In this document: positions 9,421-18,054 of the stretch, piece after piece
How positions within the stretch are numbered: the first letter of the stretch is position 1
Layout of the letters: each line of letters begins with the position of its first letter
Assembly: GCF_000212415.1 (NCBI RefSeq)
Contig: NC_015500.1
Span: 558,001 to 622,000, forward strand
Reading direction: 5' to 3'
Source: Treponema brennaborense DSM 12168
Lineage (GTDB): Bacteria > Spirochaetota > Spirochaetia > Treponematales > Treponemataceae
DNA: 64,000 nucleotides
Position numbers and translations under genes: made by a program
The notes under the pieces: generated by a model
What the model was told of the DNA's origin: nothing
What the model saw: only the letters and a program-made list of their open reading frames with translations
Databases searched by the model: none

Positions 9421-9517
9421 ATGATCACCCGCTACAATAAAGCCTCGTTCTGACGTTTCAGTTCGCACAGGCGTGTTACGGAAAAATCCAATTCTCTACG
9501 GTTCAGGAGGAATTGCC

Positions 9518-11020
9518 ATGTCCGCCCCCCTTTTGCTCGTTTTCGGTATACTGATCGTTGCCGGTACGTTCGCTTCAAAAATCAGTTCCCGCTCGGGAAT
9601 TCCGGTGCTGCTGATATTTCTTGCAATCGGTATGATAGCCGGAAGCGACGTTCTGAATCTGATTTATTTTGACAATTACGAGATTGCGCGCGATCTTGCA
9701 AACTTTGCGCTGATGTTCATTTTGTTCGACAGCGGCTTTAATACGAAACGCGCCAATCTGAAAAAATATTTCGGCCCGTCGCTGACGCTCGCGACGGTCG
9801 GTATTATCGTAACGGCGCTCTGTCTGGGCGTGCTGATTCATTTTCTGCTCAAAATGGACTGGCTGTATTCGTTCCTGATAGGTTCCATTATTTCTTCTAC
9901 GGACGCGGCCGCCGTCATGACCATTATGCGCGAACGTCCGGTAAAAAGTCACGTATCTTCCACGCTCGAAATCGAATCCGCCGCGAACGATCCGATGGCA
10001 ATTCTGCTGACGCTTTTTATGGTCAATTTGGTGCAGAACGCGGGCAGCGCCGCCCCGTCCGATTATCTGCTGTTCGTTGCGCGGCTGGCATGGCAGTTCG
10101 GCGGCGGAATTCTTACCGGATTCGTGCTGAGTAAAGTCGCAGTGTGGCTGTTCAATCATTTCGGCAGCGGAAATCAGGCGATGTTTTACGTTTTATACGT
10201 CGGATCCGTGCTGTCCATTTACAGTACGGCGGATATTATGGGGGCGAACGGTACGATCGCCGTCTTTTTTGCCGGATACTGGATGGGCAATACAGATTTC
10301 GTGTTCCGCCGCGGCGTTTCACATTTCATATCCGGCGTTTCCTCGTTTGCGAACATGTTCGTGTTTTTGCTGCTCGGTATATTGGTTTTTCCCCGTTCCG
10401 TTGCCGGCGTTTGGCAGGAAGGTTTGATTCTTGCCGCGGCGCTGATTTTTATCGCCCGGCCGGTTACGGTGTTTTTGTGTACGGCTCCGTTCCGGTTTTC
10501 GTTCAAAGACCGTCTGTTCATTTCCTGGGGCGGACTTAAAGGTGCGGTGCCGGTCGTGCTTGCAACGTATCCGGCTGCGTTCGGACTTGACCCGGATTCG
10601 CTGATTTTTAACATCGTGTTTTTCGTCGTAGCGCTTTCCTGTCTGCTGCAGGGTACGACGCTGTCGTTTTTAGCGGAAAAGCTTGGCCTGTCCGTTTCAA
10701 AGCAGGTACATTCGCCGTATTCGCTGGAGTTGTTCGCTCTGGATAAAACGGAGTTCGACGTAGTCGACGTGCAGATTCACGAAGATTCGCCGTGGAGCGG
10801 TAAACGCCTCGCAGAGCTTTCCCTGCCGGAAGATATCGTCGTGTCGTCTATGGTGCGCGACGGAAAAATCCTGTCACCGCGGGGCAACACGTTGATACAT
10901 AACGACGATATCCTGTTCATTATGGGAAGTCCCGACCGTATCGAGCAGGTAGTGGCCGGCGGCGGAGCGGAAACGACCGTCGCCGAACTTCACGACGGTC
11001 GCGCGGAAGATACGCCGTAA
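9518..11020 (+). CDS. CPA1-family cation/proton antiporter with TrkA-C domain (NhaP2/CvrA type)
   Basis: A 500-residue inner-membrane antiporter exchanging K+ or Na+ for protons. About twelve hydrophobic segments cover residues 1-400, including the family core FALMFILFDSGFNT, GSIISSTDAAAVMTIM and IESAANDPMAILL; the last carries the Asn-Asp pair expected in this family. The soluble tail (about 410-500: FDVVDVQIHEDSPWSGKRLAELSLPEDI...GNTLIHNDDILFIMG) is a TrkA-C/RCK-C domain that senses nucleotides or ions. The ATG at 9518 is chosen because AGGAGG (9505-9510) is seven bases upstream; an earlier in-frame start would add 15 residues. Likely role: cytoplasmic pH or potassium homeostasis. Ion preference is not certain from sequence. 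Confidence 0.9.
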   Translation: MSAPLLLVFGILIVAGTFASKISSRSGIPVLLIFLAIGMIAGSDVLNLIYFDNYEIARDLANFALMFILFDSGFNTKRANLKKYFGPSLTLATVGIIVTALCLGVLIHFLLKMDWLYSFLIGSIISSTDAAAVMTIMRERPVKSHVSSTLEIESAANDPMAILLTLFMVNLVQNAGSAAPSDYLLFVARLAWQFGGGILTGFVLSKVAVWLFNHFGSGNQAMFYVLYVGSVLSIYSTADIMGANGTIAVFFAGYWMGNTDFVFRRGVSHFISGVSSFANMFVFLLLGILVFPRSVAGVWQEGLILAAALIFIARPVTVFLCTAPFRFSFKDRLFISWGGLKGAVPVVLATYPAAFGLDPDSLIFNIVFFVVALSCLLQGTTLSFLAEKLGLSVSKQVHSPYSLELFALDKTEFDVVDVQIHEDSPWSGKRLAELSLPEDIVVSSMVRDGKILSPRGNTLIHNDDILFIMGSPDRIEQVVAGGGAETTVAELHDGRAEDTP

Positions 11021-11049
11021 CGGCGCGTGTTTGCCGAAACGCCGCGCGG

Positions 11050-13011
11050 TCAGTTTTCGCCCAGAATACCGAGTTCTTCCCAGCGCGCGTATTTCGCTTC
11101 AAGCGCGGCCGTGAGTTCGCGGTATTCCGCGCTTAAATCGCCCATTTTACCGTAGTCGGTTTCGCCGCCGGAAAGCAGCGCTTCAAGCGTTTTTTTGCGC
11201 TCTTCCGCACTCATTATGTCCGCTTCAAGCGCTTCAAATTCCCTTTGTTCCTTATAGGTCCGGCGTTTCACGGCGCGCGGCGTGCCGTCCGCGTTTTGAG
11301 CCGCGGACGCGTTATTTTCGGTTTTTGCGGCGGTTTGTTCTGCCTTCGTCCGTTTTTCTTTTTCCTGCGCGCTTCGTTCGGTTTCTTTGCGGTGCGCTAT
11401 GTATTCCGAGCAGGAGCCGACGAAGCCGGACACGCCGCCGCTGCCGTCAAGAATCAGCAGCGTGTCCGCCGTTTTGTCCATAAAACAGCGGTCGTGCGAC
11501 ACGACGACCAGACATCCGCTGTACGTCTCCAAAAAAGATTCAAGCGCCGACATGGTAAATATGTCGAAATCGTTCGTCGGTTCGTCGAGCACGAGAAAAT
11601 TCGGATTCATCATGAGCAGCCGCACCAAATAGAGGCGTTTGCGTTCGCCGCCTGAGAGCGCGGTTACCGGCGAATACTGGATTTTGCCTTCAAAACCGAA
11701 CAGTTCCAGCATTTTTGCGGCGGAAAGCGTTTTTCCGTTGTTCATGGTGATGACTTCCGCCGTTTCAAGGATATATTCGAGTACCGTGGGCGCGTCGCTT
11801 TCGGGAGCAGGATCGGCGAGTACCGGATTTTGCAGATAATAAGCGAATACGGTGTTTTCGCCTTTGGTAACCGTCCCGGTATCGGGGGCGATCGTTCCCG
11901 TCAATATGTTGAGCAGCGTCGTTTTTCCCGCGCCGTTTTCGCCGAATATACCGAGTTTTTCGCCTTTTTTGAATACGTATGAAAAATCCGAAACGACCGT
12001 GCGCGGCGTACCGTCGGCCGAGCGCCACGTTTTGCTCACCTGATCGAGTTCAAGAATTTTACCGCCGAGGCGCCGCCCGGTGGTTTCAAACGTAAAGCCT
12101 TTATCCTGCGCAAACTTTTCACGGTTGATGAGCCGATGTATCGCGTCCACGCGGGCGCGGGCTTTGGTTCCGCGCGCCTGCGGACCGCGCAGCAGCCATT
12201 CCCGTTCCGTTCTCAGCACCGATTCGATACGGCGCTCCGTGTTCGCCTCTATTTGCGCTTCGGTTTCCTTTTTTTCAAGATATTGTGAATAATTGCCGCT
12301 GTACAGTTTCAATCGTGCGCGCGCCAACTCGTAAATGGACGAACAGACGTTGTCCAGAAAATACCGGTCGTGCGTTACCATAAGCACCGCGCGGTTCGTC
12401 GTGCGTAAATATTCCTCGAGCCAGGCGATAGCCGAAATGTCCAAGTGGTTCGTCGGTTCGTCGAGCAGCAGTAATTTGGTGTCGTCGATGAGCACTTGCG
12501 CGAGGGCGACTTTTTTGACCATACCGCCCGAAAGCGTTCCCATCGTACGGTCGAGCTCCGTTATGCCGAGCGTCGACAGCACCTGTTTTACGTGCGTTTC
12601 GTAATTCCACAGATCGCGGTCGGTCATCTGTTCAGTCAGCGCGTCGAACCGGAGCCGCTGCGCCGCCGTCAGTCCCGCCGCATCGGACAGTGCGCCGCAC
12701 GACTGTTCGTATTCGCGGATAACGGCGAGTTTGCTGCTTTCCGACTTGAAAATATGCTCCCGGATCGTGTCGTCCGCGTTGAATTGCGGATTTTGCGGCA
12801 GAAACGACACGCCGCAGTTTTTAGCCGTTACGACGGAACCGTCGTCCGGCGCGAGTTTGCCCGCGATGCAATTGAGCAGCGTACTTTTGCCGCACCCGTT
12901 TTTACCGATGAGAGCGGCTTTTTCGCCCTCGTCGAGACCGAACGTAACGCCGGTGAACAGCGGCTGTTCGCGCCCCATTTTTGCAAGTTCTTTTACGGAA
13001 AGCAGATTCAT
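11050..13011 (-). CDS. uup: ABC-F family ATPase (Uup-like)
   Basis: A 653-residue soluble protein with two ABC ATPase domains and no membrane segments. Domain 1 has Walker A GKNGCGKST, signature LSGGMVKKVALAQ and Walker B LLLLDEPTNHLD; domain 2 has GENGAGKTT, LSGGERKRLYLVRL and FLVLDEPTNDFD. The two are joined by the charged ABC-F linker (about 240-300), and a basic, charged coiled coil occupies about 560-653, as in Uup, which acts at ribosomes or branched DNA. Choice of Uup over other ABC-F members rests on that C-terminal coiled coil. There is no ribosome binding site; TATACT lies seven bases before the ATG, so the message may be leaderless. It converges on the antiporter gene with 29 bases between stops. 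Confidence 0.85.
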   Translation of the reverse strand: MNLLSVKELAKMGREQPLFTGVTFGLDEGEKAALIGKNGCGKSTLLNCIAGKLAPDDGSVVTAKNCGVSFLPQNPQFNADDTIREHIFKSESSKLAVIREYEQSCGALSDAAGLTAAQRLRFDALTEQMTDRDLWNYETHVKQVLSTLGITELDRTMGTLSGGMVKKVALAQVLIDDTKLLLLDEPTNHLDISAIAWLEEYLRTTNRAVLMVTHDRYFLDNVCSSIYELARARLKLYSGNYSQYLEKKETEAQIEANTERRIESVLRTEREWLLRGPQARGTKARARVDAIHRLINREKFAQDKGFTFETTGRRLGGKILELDQVSKTWRSADGTPRTVVSDFSYVFKKGEKLGIFGENGAGKTTLLNILTGTIAPDTGTVTKGENTVFAYYLQNPVLADPAPESDAPTVLEYILETAEVITMNNGKTLSAAKMLELFGFEGKIQYSPVTALSGGERKRLYLVRLLMMNPNFLVLDEPTNDFDIFTMSALESFLETYSGCLVVVSHDRCFMDKTADTLLILDGSGGVSGFVGSCSEYIAHRKETERSAQEKEKRTKAEQTAAKTENNASAAQNADGTPRAVKRRTYKEQREFEALEADIMSAEERKKTLEALLSGGETDYGKMGDLSAEYRELTAALEAKYARWEELGILGEN

Positions 13012-13018
13012 ACCGCGC

Positions 13019-13024
13019 AGTATA
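13019..13024 (-). promoter_or_regulatory. -10 hexamer of the ABC-F gene, leaderless candidate
   Basis: TATACT on the minus strand ends seven bases before the ATG, which places transcription initiation at or next to the start codon. The -35 region (CAGACA-like, 17 bases upstream) is weak. Confidence 0.4.
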
Positions 13025-13110
13025 TCCGATTTTAGAAGTTTTGTCTGTGCCGTGCGGCATTTGCCGCTGCCGGTTTACGAACGCCGGCAAAAAACGACAG
13101 GGAAACGCGA

Positions 13111-13908
13111 TTATCCGGTAAATACCGTTCCGATATTTTTTCCGCCAACGATTTCATACAGTTCCGTAATTCTTTTACCGTTCGTGATGATCGTATCGAT
13201 TCCTTGTGCCGCCGCCAATGACGCGGCTTGAATCTTTGTCCGCATACCGCCGGTTCCTCTTCGTGAACCGGCTCCTCCGGCGAGCGAATAAATGCGGTCG
13301 TCGATCTTATCCACTTTTTCGATACGTTTCGCGTCCGCATACAAACGGGGATCTTTATCGTAAAAGCCGTCTATATCGGAAAAAATAATCAGTTTATCCG
13401 CTTTGCAAAGAACCGCGACTACGGCGGAAAGCATGTCGTTGTCGCCGAACAGCCGTTCGTGCGATTCTATTTCGGTATAGCTGACCGAATCGTTCTCATT
13501 CACGACGGGAATTACGCCTGTTTCCAACAATGCATTAAACGTGTTCATCAGGTTTTCTTTTTTTTCTTCCTGCTGAATATCTTCCGCATTCAAAAGGATT
13601 TGAGCGATGGTTTTATCGTAATCGCTGAAAAACTTGTCGTACAAATACATAATGCTGCATTGGCCGACTGCCGCCGCAGCTTGTTTTGAAGCCATTGCGG
13701 TCGGATTTTCGATGGTAATTTTATTTTTTCCGACGGCAATTGCTCCGGACGTAACGAGTATCACGTCGTAACCTCTGTTGCTTATATCCGAAAGAGCGTA
13801 TGCAATCTTATCAAAAGAGCGCAAGTCGCTTTTTCCGTTTTCATTCGTCAACGTTGATGTTCCGACTTTTACGACGATTCGATACCGCTTGTTTTTTCTT
13901 TCACACAT
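13111..13908 (-). CDS. proB: Glutamate 5-kinase without PUA domain
   Basis: A 265-residue amino-acid kinase that phosphorylates glutamate, the first step of proline synthesis. Visible landmarks are VVKVGTSTL (nucleotide site), LVTSGAIAVG, PVVNENDSV, FGDNDMLSAVVA, FSDIDGFYDKDP and GTGGMRTKIQAA. The C-terminal PUA domain found in many ProB enzymes is absent, a natural single-domain variant. Two starts are possible: ATG at 13906-13908 (used here) or TTG at 13924-13926, which has a weak AAAGAA upstream; neither is decisive. proA, the usual partner, is not adjacent. It is divergent from the LysR regulator, with a palindrome in the shared control region, so LysR control of proB is plausible. Confidence 0.9.
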   Translation of the reverse strand: MCERKNKRYRIVVKVGTSTLTNENGKSDLRSFDKIAYALSDISNRGYDVILVTSGAIAVGKNKITIENPTAMASKQAAAAVGQCSIMYLYDKFFSDYDKTIAQILLNAEDIQQEEKKENLMNTFNALLETGVIPVVNENDSVSYTEIESHERLFGDNDMLSAVVAVLCKADKLIIFSDIDGFYDKDPRLYADAKRIEKVDKIDDRIYSLAGGAGSRRGTGGMRTKIQAASLAAAQGIDTIITNGKRITELYEIVGGKNIGTVFTG

Positions 13909-13954
13909 GGTAGAAAAAATATACAATATTCTTTATGATGATAAAAGCGAATAT

Positions 13955-13975
13955 TTGTAATAGATATCATTACAA
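13955..13975. promoter_or_regulatory. LysR-type operator candidate between proB and the LysR gene
   Basis: TTGTAAT (13955-13961) and ATTACAA (13969-13975) are perfect inverted arms with a seven-base AT-rich centre. Spacing and position between divergent genes match the T-N11-A style boxes bound by LysR regulators. It is 25 bases before the LysR ATG. Confidence 0.5.
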
Positions 13976-13999
13976 TAACGCATGATAAGGTTATAATTT

Positions 14000-14869
14000 A
14001 TGGATTCAATGAACCTGCAGAAATACAAAACGTTCATAAAAACCGTCGAATGCGGCAGTTTTACCAAGGCGGCCGGCCTGCTCAATTATTCTCAATCGGC
14101 TGTAAGCAGAATGATAGATGATCTGGAAAAGGAATGGCAGGTTTCGTTGTTGGAAAGAAGCAGAAAAGGCGTTAAACTTACTTCCGACGGGATGAAACTG
14201 CTGCCGTATGCAAGAAAAGTTTGTGATGAATACGATAATCTGCAGGCTGCCATTGATGAAGTTACCGGTTTGCAGTCGGGATTAATCCGTATCGGAACTT
14301 TTTCAAGCGTCGCGACGCATCGGCTGCCTCGGATCATAAAAAAATTTCGGAAAGATTATCCTAATATAGAATATGAATTGCTGCTTGGAGATTACTACGA
14401 AACGGAAAGTTGGATTATGGATGGCCGTGTTGACTGCGGTTTTTTATTGGAACCGACGGCGACGGATTTTGAGGTTATTTCTTTGGAAACGGATCGGCTG
14501 CTTGCCGTGCTGCCTGCAAAGCATCCGCTGGCAAACTGCCGGAAATTTCCCGTAAAAGCGCTTTGTGATGATCCGTTTCTGCTGCTTGAAAAAGGCGGAA
14601 AATGCGAAGTAAGGGATTTTCTGGAAAAAAACGGAATATCGCCTAAAATAAGTTTTACTACCTGGGACGACTATGCGATAATGGCCATGGTGGAAAACGA
14701 CTTCGGAATCAGTATATTGCCGGAGTTAATATTGGAACGGAATCCGTATAACATAGTTACGAAAGAATTGGATATTCCGGCTTTCCGGAAAATCTGTTTT
14801 GCTTTCAGAAATAACGGAACGACTTCCGTCGCCGTAAAAAAGTTTACGGAGTATTTGTCGTGCAGATAA
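14000..14869 (+). CDS. LysR-family transcriptional regulator
   Basis: A 289-residue regulator. Residues 1-65 hold the LysR winged helix (YKTFIKTVECGSFTKAAGLLNYSQSAVSRMIDDLEKEWQVSLLERSRKGVKLTSDG), then a linker helix and a type-2 periplasmic-binding-like effector domain (about 90-285, starting SGLIRIGTFSSVATHRLPRII). ATAAGG lies about nine bases before the ATG. The divergent neighbour is proB and a strong palindrome lies between them, so it probably represses itself and may regulate glutamate or proline metabolism; the effector is unknown. The first frame past its stop enters GC-rich repeats. Confidence 0.93.
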   Translation: MDSMNLQKYKTFIKTVECGSFTKAAGLLNYSQSAVSRMIDDLEKEWQVSLLERSRKGVKLTSDGMKLLPYARKVCDEYDNLQAAIDEVTGLQSGLIRIGTFSSVATHRLPRIIKKFRKDYPNIEYELLLGDYYETESWIMDGRVDCGFLLEPTATDFEVISLETDRLLAVLPAKHPLANCRKFPVKALCDDPFLLLEKGGKCEVRDFLEKNGISPKISFTTWDDYAIMAMVENDFGISILPELILERNPYNIVTKELDIPAFRKICFAFRNNGTTSVAVKKFTEYLSCR

Positions 14870-14881
14870 AGCCGCAGGTTG

Positions 14882-14972
14882 CCGCTCGGCCCGCAGGCTG
14901 CAGGTGACGGCCGTGGGTGACGGTTGACGGCTGCAGGTTCCCGCTCGGCCCGCAGGCTGCAGGTGACGGCCG
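14882..14972. repeat. 32-bp direct repeat pair, GC-rich
   Basis: An identical 32-bp block (starting CCGCTCGGCCCGCAGG) occurs at 14882-14913 and 14941-14972, separated by a related degenerate stretch built from GGTGACGG and GGCTGCAGG words. It lies between the LysR and YitT genes and is probably noncoding. Confidence 0.7.
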
Positions 14973-15108
14973 CATCGGATTTATCGGAGTATTTGCCCAA
15001 AGTGCCGAAGTACGGTATACTTCGGGCATGACGTTAAAAAAACCGGCAGCGCCGCCGCCCGTCTGCGGTACCGATTCACCGCCACGGTCGCCGGCAAAGC
15101 CGCTGCTT

Positions 15109-15954
15109 ATGAATCCTTTTATCCGTTTTGCTCTGGTATTGCTTGCCGCCGTTTTGATGGCAGTCAACGTGAATTCGTTCGTGCACAGTGCGGGCCTGTT
15201 TCCCGGCGGCTTTATGGGGCTGACGCTGCTTATTCAGGAAATCGGAAAACGGTTTTTCAATCTGGCCATTCCGTTCACGCCGATAAATCTGGTGCTGAAC
15301 GCCGTCCCCATCGTGATCAGTTTCCGTTTTATCGGCCGTAAATTCACCGTGTATTCCTGCGTTATGATCGTGATTACGGCGTTTTTGACCGATCTGATTC
15401 CGGCGTTTCCGGTTACGGACGACGTCCTGTTGTCGGCCGTGTTCGGCGGACTCGTGAACGCGTGCGCTATCAGCTTGTGCCTGTTCGCGGGAGCAACGAG
15501 CGGCGGCACGGATTTCGTCGCCATTTTCATCTCCGAACGGTACGGCCGGGACGCGTGGAATTATATCCTCGTATTCAACATCGTCGTCCTGACCGCCGCG
15601 GGAATTCTGTTCGGCTGGAATAAAGCGCTGTATTCCATCATTTTTCAGTTTACGGCGACGCAGACGCTGCAAGTTCTGTACCGTCGGTATCAGAAAACGA
15701 CGCTGCTCATCATCACCGACAACGCGGAGTCCCTATATAAAATTATCCGCGAAGAAACGCATCACGACGCTACCGTTTTTAACGGAACGGGATGCTACGG
15801 CAAAACCGATAAAACCATGCTGTATTCCGTTATTTCGGGAGACGAAGCGCGGAAATTGGTTCCCAAAATTCGCCGCTGTGATCCGGCGGCGTTCATAAAC
15901 GTGCTCAAATCGGAACAGATAAAAGGCCGATTTTATAATCGCCCCAAAGATTGA
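15109..15954 (+). CDS. YitT-family membrane protein (DUF161/DUF2179)
   Basis: A 281-residue integral membrane protein. Five to six hydrophobic helices occupy the first 190 residues (FALVLLAAVLMAVNVNSFV, GFMGLTLLIQEI, INLVLNAVPIVISF, VYSCVMIVITAFLTDLI, GLVNACAISLCLFAGATSGGTDFVA), and the last 80 residues form the soluble DUF2179 domain (LLIITDNAESLYKIIREETHHDATVFNGTGCYGK). The GATSGGTDFVA loop is the family hallmark. The start is uncertain: ATG 15109 gives the usual family length; earlier in-frame codons (15028, 14917) would add low-complexity sequence and overlap repeats. No clear ribosome binding site is visible. Function is not established for the family; a transporter role is often assumed. 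Confidence 0.8.
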   Translation: MNPFIRFALVLLAAVLMAVNVNSFVHSAGLFPGGFMGLTLLIQEIGKRFFNLAIPFTPINLVLNAVPIVISFRFIGRKFTVYSCVMIVITAFLTDLIPAFPVTDDVLLSAVFGGLVNACAISLCLFAGATSGGTDFVAIFISERYGRDAWNYILVFNIVVLTAAGILFGWNKALYSIIFQFTATQTLQVLYRRYQKTTLLIITDNAESLYKIIREETHHDATVFNGTGCYGKTDKTMLYSVISGDEARKLVPKIRRCDPAAFINVLKSEQIKGRFYNRPKD

Positions 15955-16015
15955 TGCTCCCGCGTGCGGAGCCGCTTTGAGGCGGATAAAAATAATATCC
16001 ATATTGGGAGGTACT

Positions 16016-17749
16016 ATGAACCGAATTGGAAAATTTGTTGCCGCGTTCGCCGCGGCAGTCCTTCTTGTCGTTGCGGCAGGATGCAGCTCGAAAGACGCGT
16101 ATAAACCCGGTGTTTATTCAGCGACAGCCGACGGAAACAACGGTCCTATCGCGGTTGAAGTGACGGTCAGTAAATCGAAAATCGAATCCGTCAAAATAAC
16201 CGAAAGCAGCGAGTCCGATTTTACGTCCGGTGCGGTCGATTCGATTATTGCGAAGGTAATCGCGGCCAACGGAACCGCCGGTATCGACGCCGTCAGCGGC
16301 GCTACGTATACGTCGAACGGCCTGCTCGCCGCTATCAACGCCGCCGTGGCTCAGGCTGCGACCGGCGCCGCCGTCAGCGGTAACGCGTCCGCACAGACGA
16401 AAGCCGAGGACGCAAGCTGCGACATCGTCATCATCGGAGCCGGCGGCGCGGGATTGTCCGCAGCTACCGAAGCCGCTTCAAAAGGTGCGAAAGTCATCGT
16501 CGTTGAAAAAATGCCGATCATCGGCGGCAACACGAACTACGCTACCGGCGGTTTGAACGCTTCCGAAACGTCCGTCCAGAAAAAATTGGGCATTGAAGAT
16601 TCAAACGAAGTGTTTTACAACGACACCATGACCGGCGGTAAAAACCTGAACGACCCGGCGCTCGTCCGTGAAATGGTAGAACAGTCGGCAGAAACCGTCG
16701 ACTGGCTTATCGGCCTCGGCGCGGACTTGTCCGACGTCGGTAAAATGGCCGGTTCCACCAACAAACGCACGCACCGTCCGCAAGGCGGCGCCGCCGTCGG
16801 TAGCCATCTGACGCAGGTGCTTACCGCTGCCGTTAAAAAAGCGGGAGTCGATCTGCGGCTCGAAACGAAAGCGACGGAAATCCTGTCCAAAGACGGCGCT
16901 GCGGCCGGAATTAAAGTTTCAAGTCCCGCCGGTGATTATACGATCAATGCGAAAGCCGTTGTCGTTACGACCGGCGGATTCGGCGCGAATCCCGAGCTTG
17001 TCGTTGCGTATAAACCTTCGCTTGCCGGTTTCGGGACGACCAATCACCCCGGAGCGACCGGCGACGCGATCAAACTGGTAACGCCGTTCAGCGCCGCGTT
17101 CGTCGATATGGATCAGATTCAAACGCATCCGACCGTCGTTCCCGTCAAAAACACCATGATCACCGAAGCCGTCCGCGGCAACGGAGCCATTATGGTTAAC
17201 CGTGAAGGCAAACGTTTTTCTTCCGAATTGGCGACGCGCGACGTCATGTCCGAAGCGATTCTGAACCAAACCGGAAAAACCGCCTACCTCGTATTCGATC
17301 ATGGCGTGCGTGAATCGCTGTCCGCGATCGAATCTTACGTAAAACAGGGATTGCTCACCACCGCCGACACCCCCGAAGCGCTTGCCGGTGCGCTCGGCAT
17401 AGATCCGACTGCGTTTGCCGCAACGATCGCTTCGTACAATAAAGCCGTCGCGGATAAAAAAGACGCGGAATTCGGCCGCAACGACCTGCCGCGCGCTTTG
17501 GACAAAGGTCCGTACTACGCCGTTGAAGTGGGCCCCGCCGTTCACCACACGATGGGCGGACTCAAAATCAATCCCGCCGCGGAAGTTCTCAATACGTCCG
17601 GCGCCGTTATTCCCGGACTGTTCGCCGCAGGTGAAGTAACCGGCGGCGTGCACGGTGCGAACCGCCTCGGCGGCAACGCCGTTGCAGACATCACCGTGTT
17701 CGGAAAAATCGCGGGCGACAACGCCGCCCGTTACGCCGTCAGCCGCTGA
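16016..17749 (+). CDS. FMN/FAD-linked fumarate reductase-like lipoprotein (flavocytochrome-c family)
   Basis: A 577-residue exported flavoprotein. A lipoprotein-type signal ends at VAAGC (Cys23). An FMN-binding domain follows (about 30-105) with SGATYTS, the site where ApbE attaches FMN covalently to threonine. The rest is an FAD-binding_2 reductase: dinucleotide fold CDIVIIGAGGAGLSAATEA, then GKRFSSELATRD, VHHTMGG and GANRLGGNA, which hold the equivalents of the active-site Arg and His of Shewanella fumarate reductase. No haem motifs (CxxCH) are present, so electrons must come from the FMN domain. The substrate may be fumarate, urocanate or another enoate. GGGAGG precedes the ATG by four bases. 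The last codons overlap a 50-bp repeat shared with 25098-25147. Confidence 0.88.
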   Translation: MNRIGKFVAAFAAAVLLVVAAGCSSKDAYKPGVYSATADGNNGPIAVEVTVSKSKIESVKITESSESDFTSGAVDSIIAKVIAANGTAGIDAVSGATYTSNGLLAAINAAVAQAATGAAVSGNASAQTKAEDASCDIVIIGAGGAGLSAATEAASKGAKVIVVEKMPIIGGNTNYATGGLNASETSVQKKLGIEDSNEVFYNDTMTGGKNLNDPALVREMVEQSAETVDWLIGLGADLSDVGKMAGSTNKRTHRPQGGAAVGSHLTQVLTAAVKKAGVDLRLETKATEILSKDGAAAGIKVSSPAGDYTINAKAVVVTTGGFGANPELVVAYKPSLAGFGTTNHPGATGDAIKLVTPFSAAFVDMDQIQTHPTVVPVKNTMITEAVRGNGAIMVNREGKRFSSELATRDVMSEAILNQTGKTAYLVFDHGVRESLSAIESYVKQGLLTTADTPEALAGALGIDPTAFAATIASYNKAVADKKDAEFGRNDLPRALDKGPYYAVEVGPAVHHTMGGLKINPAAEVLNTSGAVIPGLFAAGEVTGGVHGANRLGGNAVADITVFGKIAGDNAARYAVSR

Positions 17750-17815
17750 CGCTCCGCCGTCAGGGCTGGCGCTTTTGATAAGCCGCTTGACAAGCCGCTG
17801 ACGCTCCGCCGTCAG
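17719..17815. repeat. 50-bp dispersed repeat (copy A) with CTGACG...CGTCAG hairpins
   Basis: Bases 17719-17768 match 25098-25147 at 45 of 50 positions, and the copy includes the C-terminal codons of the flavoprotein. It contains the hairpin CTGACG-CTCCGC-CGTCAG at 17746-17763, which recurs at 17798-17815. Confidence 0.75.
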
Positions 17816-17864
17816 CGACGTCTTGCGTGAGCGGTGCGCTCGGTTATTTCGGGCGCATCGCTCC

Positions 17865-17907
17865 GTTCCGGCCGGTTTTCCTCGCGCCGTGTGCTTCAGG
17901 GTTCCGG
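17865..17907. repeat. 43-bp dispersed repeat (copy A)
   Basis: This block (starting GTTCCGGCCGGTTTTCCTCG) recurs at 27106-27148 with a single difference. The 305 bases between the flavoprotein and the LacI gene (17750-18054) hold only these repeats and presumably the regulator's promoter. Confidence 0.75.
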
Positions 17908-18054
17908 TATTTGGGTTATATGCATCGTTTTGCGGACTTCGGTTTTCGCCTGTATCATAAAAGTAACTGCCATCGTAAAATAACTGTACTTTATTTACAT
18001 TTTGAAGTAAAATGAACGATACCGTAAGAAAATAACGGAAAGGCTGATTCACCG

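Noticed and set aside
13994-13999. Leaderless LysR mRNA from TATAAT close to the ATG
   Set aside because: The hexamer is only two bases before the ATG, too close for initiation at the codon, and ATAAGG offers a ribosome binding site.
16919-18052. Minus-strand open frame of 377 codons opposite the flavoprotein
   Set aside because: Shadow of the reductase 3' half running into repeats; no motif.
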